Shown: piece after piece, positions 16,022-23,737 of the stretch
How the letters are laid out: the number at the start of each line of letters is the position of its first letter
Position numbering within the stretch: the stretch's first letter is position 1
DNA from: Candidatus Altarchaeota archaeon
GTDB taxonomy: Archaea > Altiarchaeota > Altiarchaeia > IMC4 > SCGC-AAA252-I15
Direction: 5' to 3'
NCBI GenBank assembly: GCA_028712125.1
Contig: JAQTQS010000005.1
Coordinates: forward strand, 1 to 38,143
Length of the DNA stretch: 38,143 nt
Notes under the pieces: generated by a model
Seen by the model: only the letters and a program-made list of their open reading frames with translations
What the model was told of the DNA's origin: nothing
Database searches by the model: none
Position numbers and translations under genes: made by a program

Positions 16022-16657
16022 TTAAGACGTGGTTTGCGGCGCGACTTCGGCCGAGAGCCGTTTCCGGAATCGTTCGAGCACCCTGAGGAGCGGGCGACCC
16101 AGCGCGAGCATGAAGAGGACGTTGCCGGTTGCGCGGGCGGTGTCCATCGGCAGGCCTGCGGATACGACGGCGATGTAGGTCGTTATTGAAGGCTCGGCTG
16201 AGAATGCGCTCCACCAGAAGAGGTCTGTGATTAGGCCGTATGCGTATGCCGAGAGGACGGTGTATATTATTAGTAGTATTATTGTCAACCTTTTCCTGTT
16301 GGATGGTATGAAGCCTGCGAAGAATCCTGTAAGGCCGAGGCCGAGCATCTGGTATGGCGTCCAGGGGCCGTGGCCGAGCATGAAGTTCGAGAGGAGGATT
16401 GTGGATGCGCCGAGCATGAAGCCTGTCGAGCTTCCGTAGACGCTGCCGGCCAATGTTACGAGCATGAAGACAGGGGAGAATTCGCCGAGCGAGTGGAGGA
16501 GCTGCCTTGATACGACCGTGAGGGCGGTTAGCATTCCTATCAATGCGATGGTCTTCGGGTTTGCGGTCCGCTCGAACCTTAGCGCGAGTGCGATGCATGC
16601 CGTTATAGTTATCGCAAGCGTGAGCGCCGCCCAGTTGAAAGTTATGTATTCAAGCAT
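16022..16657 (-). CDS. ECF transporter substrate-binding (S) component
   Basis: 211 aa from ATG 16657 (MLEYITFNW). The 16672 start is also possible. It has about six hydrophobic helices. The segment SNFMLGHGPWTPYQMLGLG followed by TGFFAGFIP is characteristic of an ECF S-component group that, from memory, includes cobalamin (CbrT-like) and uncharacterised members next to transcobalamin-like surface proteins. It confers substrate specificity on the EcfT/EcfA engine encoded directly upstream and overlaps ecfA by 8 nt. Substrate is inferred, not shown; a vitamin or corrinoid is most likely. Confidence 0.8.
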   Translation of the reverse strand: MLEYITFNWAALTLAITITACIALALRFERTANPKTIALIGMLTALTVVSRQLLHSLGEFSPVFMLVTLAGSVYGSSTGFMLGASTILLSNFMLGHGPWTPYQMLGLGLTGFFAGFIPSNRKRLTIILLIIYTVLSAYAYGLITDLFWWSAFSAEPSITTYIAVVSAGLPMDTARATGNVLFMLALGRPLLRVLERFRKRLSAEVAPQTTS

Positions 16658-18023
16658 TGCTTCTGCCCCCATGTTTTTCCTGGCCCGCGATGCGGCCTTC
16701 TGAAAGCCTTATCGTTCGGTCGGCGCGCTCTGCGAGGTCCGCATCATGCGTGGCGATTATTATCGTCGAGCCTTGCTGCTTGAGGCGGTCGAGGACTGTA
16801 AGCAGCCTTGAGCGGGATTCAGGGTCTATCCCCCTTGTCGGCTCGTCAAGGGCTATGATTTTCGGGCTTGCGACCATGATGGATGCAAGCGCGACCCTTT
16901 GCCGTTCTCCGCCGGAAAGGTCGCGGGGATAGCGGCCCTTGTATTCCGAAAGCGAGAAGTCGCGGAGCGTTCCGTCTATGCCGCCTTTTTTACCGAGGTT
17001 TGCTAGCGTGAACGAAAGCTCGCCTTCAACGCTCTCGCAGAAGAGGCAGTCGTCCGGGTTCTGGGATAGCAGGCCGACCGTTGCCGCAAGACGCTCGACG
17101 TCCGTTTCCCTGGTGTTCATGCCGTATACCGTGACGTCGCCGGCGCCGGGCTTCAGCAGGCCGTTGAGGTGCTTTAACAGCGTTGTTTTTCCAGAGCCGT
17201 TCGGGCCGGTGATGCTTATGTGCTCGCCTTCATGGACGGACAGATTTATGCCGTCGAGTATTTTTTTCCCTGATATGCTGTATGACAAGTTGGAGATTCG
17301 CACAACGGCCCTGCCTGTTTTTCCTGCCCGATTTTTAGGAGGTATTTTCGCATTCTGTGCTGGCGCACCCCCCATGTTTATGGCCATTCCGGCATTTTCA
17401 GGCATTTTGTAGTTGTGTTCGACAAGGACTATCGTCGTCCGGTCTTTTTTGTTTAGTTTGAGCAATAGTTCGTTGAGGCGCCGCACGGACTCTTGGTCGA
17501 GCTGGGAGCACGGCTCGTCGAGCAGAAGGATTTTAGGCTTCATCGCGATGACTGCGGCGGTTACAATCTTCTGCTTTTCGCCGGCTGAAAGCATGCTGGT
17601 CTTGCGGCCGAGCAGATTGCTTATGGAAAGCTCGTTTGCTATCCACTTGATTCTTTCCTCGATTTCTTTTTGGGAGAGCCGCATGTTCTCAAGGCCGAAC
17701 GCTATCTCGCTTTCCACGCCGGTGCAGACAATCTGGTTTTCAGGGTCTTGGAAGACTGTGCCAACGTCCGATGATATGTCCTCGACATTGCTTTTCAGCG
17801 TGTCGCGGCCGTTGACAGTCACATTGCCGCCGTATACGCCGCCTCCGTAGTGCGGGATGAGGCCGTTTATGCATTTCAGGAACGTGGTCTTCCCAGAGCC
17901 TGACGGGCCTTGGACTAGGACGAATGAGCCTTCCGGTATCGAGGAGTTCATGCGGTAGAGCGCGTTTTCGCGCGCGTCCGGGTGGCGGTATGACACGCCC
18001 TTGAATTCAATTATCGGCTTCAT
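16650..18023 (-). CDS. Fused ECF transporter ATPase (EcfA1-EcfA2)
   Basis: 457 aa with two ABC ATPase domains in one chain, each energising vitamin uptake. NBD1 (about 5-215) has Walker A GPSGSGKT, signature LSAGEKQK (a variant of LSGGQ), Walker B LLLDEPCSQLD and switch VEHN. A Pro/Gly-rich linker (about 220-240) precedes NBD2 (about 242-450), which has GPNGSGKT, LSGGERQR, IALDEPTRGID and ATHD. The helix-capping FQDPENQ and SQNPDD Q-loops fit the ECF/cobalt-biotin branch. It overlaps ecfT by 17 nt and ecfS by 8 nt. The altered signature in NBD1 suggests unequal ATP sites. Confidence 0.92.
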   Translation of the reverse strand: MKPIIEFKGVSYRHPDARENALYRMNSSIPEGSFVLVQGPSGSGKTTFLKCINGLIPHYGGGVYGGNVTVNGRDTLKSNVEDISSDVGTVFQDPENQIVCTGVESEIAFGLENMRLSQKEIEERIKWIANELSISNLLGRKTSMLSAGEKQKIVTAAVIAMKPKILLLDEPCSQLDQESVRRLNELLLKLNKKDRTTIVLVEHNYKMPENAGMAINMGGAPAQNAKIPPKNRAGKTGRAVVRISNLSYSISGKKILDGINLSVHEGEHISITGPNGSGKTTLLKHLNGLLKPGAGDVTVYGMNTRETDVERLAATVGLLSQNPDDCLFCESVEGELSFTLANLGKKGGIDGTLRDFSLSEYKGRYPRDLSGGERQRVALASIMVASPKIIALDEPTRGIDPESRSRLLTVLDRLKQQGSTIIIATHDADLAERADRTIRLSEGRIAGQEKHGGRSNA

Positions 18024-18870
18024 TGCTTACCATGGGTATTGCGAATAGTGCGATTGCAATGACGGGTATGATGTTGACTTGGGGGACGAGCGAGCGGTAG
18101 GGCCAGTAGTCCAGAATGCCGCTTGCTGCCGACAATGCCAGCATTACGATGGACGCGGCGAGGGCCAGCAGCGGGAGGTAGTCTGACTTTTGCAGCGATT
18201 CGGTCTTGTATGTGGTGCGGTTCTTGTTGTAGGACCTGCATGCCATGGACTCTGCGAGGTTGAATGAGCGTTCGAGCGACGAGACGACTGCCGGGATGAT
18301 TAATGCTGAGTGTTTTGAAAGTCTTGAGATGAGGCTCCCGGACGAGAGGGCAAGGCCCCGCGAGCGCTGGGCGTCTCGTATGGACTGCATGTCGTCCGAG
18401 ACTACGGGGGTGAAGCGAAGCGCTATGGACATTAGGAGGGACGAGCTTGACAGGAGCGGCGGTGTTATTCTCAGTATGGACTCTGGCGGAACCAGGGCCG
18501 AGAATATTGCGAATGCGAGGAGCATGTCCATTATGAGCACGGCCATGATGAGGCCGAATGCTGTGGATTCCAATGTTATCGGGCCTCCGATGAGGAAGAG
18601 CGGGATTTGGATTTCCGAAAGTTGTATTTTATTCGGGATTTCCAGCAGCACGGTGCTTCCCTTGTGCACGAACAGCACGTTTACGAATAGCGGGAGGAGG
18701 CCGAATGCGAGTCCTGCGCGAATCGTCTGCCTGTAGTTTATCTTTTGGCTTGCCGCCGTCCATGCTAGCGTCATCAGGAGCGCGAGCAGGTATACCGGGT
18801 TGTATGTCAGCACGCCTGCCGCAACTGTTGCGGTAAGCCAGAGCGCCAGTATTTTTGCGTTGTAAGCCAT
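18007..18870 (-). CDS. ECF transporter transmembrane coupling protein EcfT
   Basis: 287 aa from ATG 18870 (MAYNAKILALW), 27 nt from a TATA-like box. The ORF-track start at 19029 would run through the divergent gene. It has about six hydrophobic helices. The two cytoplasmic coupling helices carry the Ala-Arg-Gly-type motifs DAQRSRGLAL and SMACRSYNKN that dock onto the two ATPase domains. It is the first gene of the ecfT-ecfA-ecfS operon and is transcribed away from the surface-protein gene. Confidence 0.88.
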   Translation of the reverse strand: MAYNAKILALWLTATVAAGVLTYNPVYLLALLMTLAWTAASQKINYRQTIRAGLAFGLLPLFVNVLFVHKGSTVLLEIPNKIQLSEIQIPLFLIGGPITLESTAFGLIMAVLIMDMLLAFAIFSALVPPESILRITPPLLSSSSLLMSIALRFTPVVSDDMQSIRDAQRSRGLALSSGSLISRLSKHSALIIPAVVSSLERSFNLAESMACRSYNKNRTTYKTESLQKSDYLPLLALAASIVMLALSAASGILDYWPYRSLVPQVNIIPVIAIALFAIPMVSNEADN

Positions 18871-18887
18871 TTTTAAATCAGGAATCA

Positions 18888-18908
18888 ATATGGATATATT
18901 ATCCATAT
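18888..18908. promoter_or_regulatory. Perfect inverted repeat in the ecfT/surface-protein divergent promoter, candidate operator
   Basis: ATATGGATA-TAT-TATCCATAT has two 9-bp arms and a 3-bp centre, with near-symmetry continuing outward (CAATA / TATTG offset by one base). The centre GGATATATT also serves as the TATA-like box for ecfT, 27 nt from its ATG. It begins 17 nt from the ecfT start and ends 8 nt before ATG 18917 of the surface protein. A dimeric repressor here would control both genes. The regulator is not identified. Confidence 0.6.
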
Positions 18909-18916
18909 CTATTGAA

Positions 18917-19987
18917 ATGGACAGTAAAAAAGCGATAATTACGGCCCTTATGCTCGCGCTCACCATGACGACGGCCCACGCCGCACGCGTAGGAGTCGTA
19001 ATAAGCTTCCCGGACGGCACAACTAGCACCGCATGCGCGGAAGTATCTGAGAACGCGAACGCATACGACGTGATACGGCAATCCGACCTGCCGATAGAAT
19101 GGAGCTACGACGCGCTCTGGGGCCACGGCCTCTGCGGCATCAACGGCATAGGCTGCGCTTCGGACAACTGCTACTGCAGCAGCGACTACTGGGGCTTCTA
19201 CATATACTCGATAGGATGGAAATACAGCCCTGTGGGATTCGACGGAGGGGACACATGCTGGAACGGCGAATTGGACTCCTATGAAGGCCACTACTGCGCC
19301 CGCGACGGGGATTTGCTGGGACTTGCATACGGCCCATACGGCACAAAGCCGAAAAGGATTTCCTTCGGCGACATATGCACGAAAGATGAGCAGCCGGGAT
19401 ACGGCGGTGAAGGATTATTCAACATGACTGTAAACATGACAGACCCCATACACAGGAACAGCCTCGTAGAGCTAACGGTTTACGACATCAAGAGGAACAG
19501 GACTGTGAAAAAGGCGACCGTGATAGTATATGACAACAACGCAGGAACCGGCAGGCTCTACGAAGGCGTGACCGACGCGAACGGAACTTCCGAGTTCACA
19601 ATAACTAGGACAGGCATGTATACGCTTGAGATACGCGCACTCGACTACCATACGATAAGCCGGATGATAAACGTCGCCGACCCGACAACCACGACCATGG
19701 AAACAACCACCAGCACGCAGACGACGACAACAACAACCGAGCCCTCAACCACAGAAGAGACAAGACTTCCACACTTCCTGTACCTCCCAAAGACGACCAG
19801 CAGCATACAAACGACAACGACGCTGCAGGAGCCGACAACCACGATACAGACGGCGACAACGACAATCGAGGAGCCGAAGGTGATAGGAATGGCGGCAAGC
19901 CAGACGCCAGACAACTTTGGGCAGGGCATCCTGCTCGCCGCGATAGCGATTGGCCTGACGTTCGCATACCTGATGCTGCGGCGGTAA
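18917..19987 (+). CDS. Surface-anchored DUF4430-like (transcobalamin beta-domain-like) protein
   Basis: 356 aa from ATG 18917 (MDSKKAIITALMLALTM), giving a signal peptide cleaved near THAA. Residues about 22-150 follow the DUF4430 plan: ISFPDGTTSTACAEV, AYDVIRQ, a Cys-rich insert (CGINGIGCASDNCYC), YWGFYIYSIGWKYSPVG, and DGDLLGLAYGPYG. About nine cysteines suggest disulfides. Next come an Ig/carboxypeptidase-like beta domain (VTDANGTSEFTITRTGMYTLEIR), a long Thr-rich stalk (TTTTMETTTSTQTTTTTTE) likely O-glycosylated, and a C-terminal TM helix ending LMLRR. It is exported and membrane-anchored. It diverges from ecfT across a palindrome, so it probably binds and hands over the importer's substrate. 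Confidence 0.78.
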   Translation: MDSKKAIITALMLALTMTTAHAARVGVVISFPDGTTSTACAEVSENANAYDVIRQSDLPIEWSYDALWGHGLCGINGIGCASDNCYCSSDYWGFYIYSIGWKYSPVGFDGGDTCWNGELDSYEGHYCARDGDLLGLAYGPYGTKPKRISFGDICTKDEQPGYGGEGLFNMTVNMTDPIHRNSLVELTVYDIKRNRTVKKATVIVYDNNAGTGRLYEGVTDANGTSEFTITRTGMYTLEIRALDYHTISRMINVADPTTTTMETTTSTQTTTTTTEPSTTEETRLPHFLYLPKTTSSIQTTTTLQEPTTTIQTATTTIEEPKVIGMAASQTPDNFGQGILLAAIAIGLTFAYLMLRR

Positions 19988-20016
19988 TTTTTTACTAACG
20001 CATCCCATATTCTTCC

Positions 20017-21345
20017 ATGAACATCCTCCTCGTCGGAAACGGCGCCCGCGAGCACGCAATAATCAAGGGGCTCGCCAGAAGCGGGAAGGAAAAAAGGCTT
20101 TACGCGTTCATGGGAGCGAAAAATCCGGGGATAGCGCGAATCGCGGACGGCTACGCCCTCGGCGACATATGCAACCCAAAGGAAGTCGCAGACTACGCCA
20201 AAAAAAACAAGATAGGACTGGCGCTCATCGGCCCGGAAGCCCCGCTGAACGCAGGCATCGTTGACGCGCTAGAAGAGGACGGAGTATTGTGCGCAGCTCC
20301 CGCCAAAACTGCGGCAAGGCTGGAGACCGACAAGACGTTCTGCAGGCAATTGCTGGAAAAACACGGGATACCCGGCAACCCAAGGCATGATATATTCTCA
20401 GACTATAAAAAAGCAAGCGATTACATTGACAATCTGGACTACGACTTTGTGGTAAAACCTGCGGGCCTCACCGGCGGCAAGGGCGTGAAGATAATGGGCG
20501 AGCAGATGGCGACCAAGGACGAGGCCAAAGCCTACGTCAGGGAGATACTCGAAGCCAAAGTCGGCCACCTCCCGCAGGCCGTCATCGAGGAGCGGCTGGT
20601 CGGGGAGGAGTTCACACTGCAGGCCTTCGTCGACGGGAAAAAAGTCGTCGGCATGCCCATGGTGCAGGACCACAAGAGAGCCTACGAAGGCGACAAGGGC
20701 CCGAACACCGGCGGGATGGGCTCTTACTCGGACAACGGATTCATACTGCCGTTCCTCACCCAAAATGATTATGATGAAGGGCTTTCGATAATGGAAAAGA
20801 CGGTCAATGCTGTGAAAAAGGAAACCGGCGCGCCCTACAAGGGCTTCCTCTACGGCCAGTTCATGGCTACAAAAAACGGCGTCGGGCTGATTGAATACAA
20901 CGCGCGGCTGGGCGACCCGGAGGCGATGAACGTGCTCTCGGTGCTCGATTCGGACCTTGTTGGCATATGCGCAGGCATGGCCGAAGGCAGGCTTGACGGG
21001 AGGATAGAATTCTCCAGGAAGGCCACTGTATGCAAATACATGGTGCCCGAAGGCTACCCAGAAAAGCCTAAGAAGAACGTTGAGCTGAGTGTGGACGAAA
21101 AAACGGTAGAAAAGCTCGGCGGGGAAGTTTACTACGCGTCAGTAAGGGAGGAGGACGGCAGGATAATATCCTCGGCGTCAAGGTCGGTTGCGGTATTGGG
21201 CAAGGCCGGCTCGATTGCGGAAGCCGAGAAGGTCGCGGAAAAGTCCATGGCGTTCATAAAGGGGGACTTGTTCCACAGAAAGGACATCGGAACAAAGGCC
21301 TTGATAGAAAAAAGGATAATGCATATGAAGGAGCTTAGAGGCTAG
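20017..21345 (+). CDS. purD: Phosphoribosylamine-glycine ligase
   Basis: 442 aa, normal length. It is the ATP-grasp enzyme of de novo purine synthesis that joins glycine to phosphoribosylamine. Motifs include MNILLVGNGAREHAI (family start), LIGPEAPLNAGIVD, FVVKPAGLTGGKGVKI for ATP binding, KGPNTGGMGSYSDN, and EYNARLGDPEAMNVL with the Mg-binding Glu and Asn. The gene is alone in its direction here. Its stop overlaps the stop of the convergent HAD gene by 4 nt. The upstream spacer is only 29 nt and AT-rich. Confidence 0.96.
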   Translation: MNILLVGNGAREHAIIKGLARSGKEKRLYAFMGAKNPGIARIADGYALGDICNPKEVADYAKKNKIGLALIGPEAPLNAGIVDALEEDGVLCAAPAKTAARLETDKTFCRQLLEKHGIPGNPRHDIFSDYKKASDYIDNLDYDFVVKPAGLTGGKGVKIMGEQMATKDEAKAYVREILEAKVGHLPQAVIEERLVGEEFTLQAFVDGKKVVGMPMVQDHKRAYEGDKGPNTGGMGSYSDNGFILPFLTQNDYDEGLSIMEKTVNAVKKETGAPYKGFLYGQFMATKNGVGLIEYNARLGDPEAMNVLSVLDSDLVGICAGMAEGRLDGRIEFSRKATVCKYMVPEGYPEKPKKNVELSVDEKTVEKLGGEVYYASVREEDGRIISSASRSVAVLGKAGSIAEAEKVAEKSMAFIKGDLFHRKDIGTKALIEKRIMHMKELRG

Positions 21346-21941
21346 ATAAGGCCGAGCTTCCTCAGGCTGGCTGAAAGCTGCTTGGAATTTTTGAAGTGTA
21401 TTGCCTTGAAGCCCATCTCCATCGCAGGCCTGAGCAGTTTCTTCTTGTCGTCGATGAAGACTGCGTCAATAGGTTTGACGCCGGCTTTCCTTAAGACGGC
21501 GCGGTACATCTTGGGGTCGGGCTTGCTCGTCCCAAGCTCGAAGGAGAAGACGCCCCCGTCGAAGTCGTCCAGAAAACGGTATTTGGAGTTGAAGTAATCA
21601 ACACGCTCCGGAGTTATGTCAGACAAGTAGAAAACCCTTATGCCGTGCGACCTCAGACGACGGATGATGCCGACAGTCCCTTCAATCGGCGTATAGCCTT
21701 CAAGGTCCAGCCTGTCAAGTTTCTCGGGAGCATCCTTGAGTCCGAGACGCCCGGAGAAAATCCGCCATACATCATAAACCTCGGACTCGCTGACGGGATA
21801 ATCCCGGCCTAATCCAAGGTCAAATGCCCTGCGCACCTTCTCTTCTGGGATGGCGTGCTTTTTTGAGATTATTCCAATCAGGCGCTCTGTCCCGTTGGTG
21901 AAGTAGACCCCGCCTAAATCAAAAACCGCCGCCTTTAGCAT
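21342..21941 (-). CDS. HAD-superfamily hydrolase, YihX-like
   Basis: 199 aa. Motif I is VFDLGGVYF (nucleophile D8), where the usual second Asp two residues on is replaced by Gly, as in the epoxide hydrolase N-domain/YihX branch. Motif II is FYLSDIT, motif III the lysine of TSKPDPKMY, and motif IV FIDDKKKL. A helical cap lies between I and II. Likely a phosphatase for a small sugar phosphate or nucleotide. The substrate is unknown. One base overlap with the tautomerase gene upstream (TAATG) indicates a two-gene operon. Confidence 0.82.
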   Translation of the reverse strand: MLKAAVFDLGGVYFTNGTERLIGIISKKHAIPEEKVRRAFDLGLGRDYPVSESEVYDVWRIFSGRLGLKDAPEKLDRLDLEGYTPIEGTVGIIRRLRSHGIRVFYLSDITPERVDYFNSKYRFLDDFDGGVFSFELGTSKPDPKMYRAVLRKAGVKPIDAVFIDDKKKLLRPAMEMGFKAIHFKNSKQLSASLRKLGLI

Positions 21942-22129
21942 TACTTCTTCCTGCTGCTCCGCTGGCCGCCGACACCCCAGTGGTCCTTGCTGACCTCGCT
22001 AAGTATGACGACGACGTCCTGGTGGCTTACCTTCAGCGCTTTTACAACGGCTTCCGTCACTTCCCGGATAAGGTCGTCCTTCTGCTCAAGCGTCCGGCCT
22101 TCCCACATGTCTATTCTCACTACTGGCAT
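21941..22129 (-). CDS. 4-oxalocrotonate tautomerase-like protein
   Basis: 62 aa. It begins MPVVRIDMWEGRTLEQK. The proline exposed after Met removal is the catalytic base of the tautomerase superfamily, and the length is exactly that of 4-OT subunits. The basic residue in WEGRT matches the substrate-binding arginine region. The C-terminus DHWGVGG is family-like, followed by a basic tail. No aromatic degradation genes are nearby, so the natural substrate is unknown. It heads a small operon with the HAD hydrolase. Confidence 0.85.
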   Translation of the reverse strand: MPVVRIDMWEGRTLEQKDDLIREVTEAVVKALKVSHQDVVVILSEVSKDHWGVGGQRSSRKK

Positions 22130-22137
22130 TTTGATTA

Positions 22138-22146
22138 GTTATATAC
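22138..22146 (+). promoter_or_regulatory. TATA box of the MiaB-like gene
   Basis: GTTATATAC lies 29 nt before ATG 22171 and therefore favours 22171 over the ATG at 22150 as the leaderless start. On the other strand an AT-rich AAAAATATAC (22157-22166) is suitably placed for the tautomerase gene, so the two promoters interleave. Confidence 0.55.
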
Positions 22147-22170
22147 GGCATGGTTGAAAAATATACTCCC

Positions 22171-23436
22171 ATGAGAATTGTCATCGAGACCTACGGCTGC
22201 GCGATGAACCAGGCCGACTCCGAGTATATCGCAGGATTGCTCGAGGAGGCCGGGCACGTGATAGTGCCTGCGGACGGCGACGTCATTGTGGTAAACACTT
22301 GCACTGTCAAGACGCCGACCGAAGTCAAGATAAGGCGCATGCTGAAAGAGCTTGAAGGCGCCGGGAAAAAGGCCGTCGTGTCAGGCTGCCTGCCGGCGGC
22401 AAATCCCGCAATAGCCAATGACTTTCCATCTTTCTCGTTTGTAGGCGTCAATGTCCAAGACGTGCCTGCGGCTGTCGATGCGGTAATGGCAGGCAAGCGT
22501 CTTGTTGCCATAAGCCAGTCTGCCGGACGCTCATGCCTGCCGAAGAAGAGGGCCAATTCCTTCATCGAGATAATACCGATAGCGGAAGGCTGCCTAGGCC
22601 AGTGCGCCTACTGCATAACGCGCTCCGCCAGGGGTAAGTTACGCTCCTACCCGATGGACGAGATTGTCAGGCAGGCTCGCGAGGCCGCTGACAAAGGCGT
22701 AAAGGAGATATGGCTCACGGCGCAGGACACCGGCGCATACGGGCTTGATGTCGGGACTAATCTCCCGAAGCTCATCACTGCGGTTGCTGCGGTTCCGGGA
22801 GATTTCATGATAAGGGTCGGCATGACGAACCCGAACCACGTGCTTACGTTCATGGACGAATTGATTGAATCCTACAAAAACCCGAAAGTCTACAGGTTCC
22901 TGCACCTTCCGGTGCAGTCCGGCAGCGACAAGGTGTTGAAACAGATGGGGCGAAGATACAACGCAGACGACTTCAGGCGCATAGCGGACGGATTCAGAAA
23001 AAACCTTGAAGGCATTACCATATCTACGGACATAATAGCGGGCTACCCGGCCGAAAGCGAAGACGACCTGAAGGCGACGATAAAACTGATAAAAGAGACA
23101 AAGCCTGACATAATAAACATCTCAAGATACTGGGCGAGGCCCGGCACGCCGGCGGCAAAAATCAAGCAGCATCCGGGCAGCGTGATAAAGCAGAGGTCAG
23201 GCAGGATTAACGACGAGTTCAAGAAGATAGCGCTGGAATGCAACAGGAGATGGCTCGGCTGGGAAGGCGAGTGCACCATAACGGAAAGAAACGCGGACGG
23301 CAGCTACACCGGCAGGAATTACTGCTACAAGCCGATAATCCTGAAATCCGGAAAAGACCTGATGGGAAAGACAGTAAGCGTGAAAATCAAGCAGGCGTCG
23401 TGCTACGACCTGAGAGGCATGCTGGCGAACGGCTAA
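22171..23436 (+). CDS. tRNA-t(6)A37 methylthiotransferase (MtaB/e-MtaB-like)
   Basis: 421 aa from ATG 22171 (MRIVIETYGCAMNQADSEY). The N-terminal UPF0004 domain has its three cluster cysteines (GCAMN, NTCTVK, SGCLP). The radical SAM domain has EGCLGQCAYCITR (CX3CX2C), then LHLPVQSGSDKVLKQMGR and DIIAGYPAE. A C-terminal TRAM RNA-binding domain closes the protein. It adds a methylthio group to t6A at tRNA position 37, next to the anticodon. Archaeal members of this clade are single-copy and full length as here. The trm5 gene close by modifies the same tRNA position in other tRNAs. Confidence 0.92.
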   Translation: MRIVIETYGCAMNQADSEYIAGLLEEAGHVIVPADGDVIVVNTCTVKTPTEVKIRRMLKELEGAGKKAVVSGCLPAANPAIANDFPSFSFVGVNVQDVPAAVDAVMAGKRLVAISQSAGRSCLPKKRANSFIEIIPIAEGCLGQCAYCITRSARGKLRSYPMDEIVRQAREAADKGVKEIWLTAQDTGAYGLDVGTNLPKLITAVAAVPGDFMIRVGMTNPNHVLTFMDELIESYKNPKVYRFLHLPVQSGSDKVLKQMGRRYNADDFRRIADGFRKNLEGITISTDIIAGYPAESEDDLKATIKLIKETKPDIINISRYWARPGTPAAKIKQHPGSVIKQRSGRINDEFKKIALECNRRWLGWEGECTITERNADGSYTGRNYCYKPIILKSGKDLMGKTVSVKIKQASCYDLRGMLANG

Positions 23437-23735
23437 TAGGCATACGTGCCCTTCAAAGAGACCGTCCTGCCCTTCTTGACCGACCTAATCTTCGGCTTCA
23501 TGCGCCTGCGCTTGAGGTTGAACTCCTTGCGCTCCTTCTTGCTCATCCCCGAAAGCTCGTTCTTGAACAGCTCGCTGTTGGTCATGCGCCGCTCATGCTG
23601 GACTGCCTCTTTAATCTCGAAATGGATGCCAAGGCCGTCGATTGAAAGGTTGTAGCGCACGCCGTCGCGCAGGAAATTCTTTAGATGGCCGAGAATCTGC
23701 TCATGGTCCTGGTTGCCGAAGAACTTGCCGCTCAT
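23433..23735 (-). CDS. Small basic protein, unknown, coupled to trm5
   Basis: 100 aa. The N-terminal half has a possible alpha/beta pattern (DHEQILGHLKNFLRDGV, YNLSIDGLGIHFEI). The C-terminal half is strongly basic (KKERKEFNLKRRRMKPKIR), suggestive of nucleic acid or ribosome binding. It starts 2 nt after the trm5 stop on the same strand, so it is co-transcribed with it, and its stop overlaps that of the MiaB-like gene by 4 nt. I recognise no family. A tRNA-related role is only suggested by context. Confidence 0.6.
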   Translation of the reverse strand: MSGKFFGNQDHEQILGHLKNFLRDGVRYNLSIDGLGIHFEIKEAVQHERRMTNSELFKNELSGMSKKERKEFNLKRRRMKPKIRSVKKGRTVSLKGTYAY

Positions 23736-23737
23736 CC

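Noticed and set aside
16005-16598. 197-aa Arg/His-rich minus-strand ORF
   Set aside because: Overlaps ecfS in another frame. The low-complexity Arg/Pro/His composition is typical of a shadow frame in G+C-rich DNA.
19681-19880. Thr-rich ACA/ACG tract as a microsatellite or CRISPR-like repeat
   Set aside because: The repeats are irregular codon-level threonine runs within an open frame, best explained as a glycosylated stalk.
19605-20055. Minus-strand Ser/Leu- and Val-rich ORFs opposite the Thr-rich stalk
   Set aside because: They are antisense of ACA/ACG threonine codons in the surface protein stalk.
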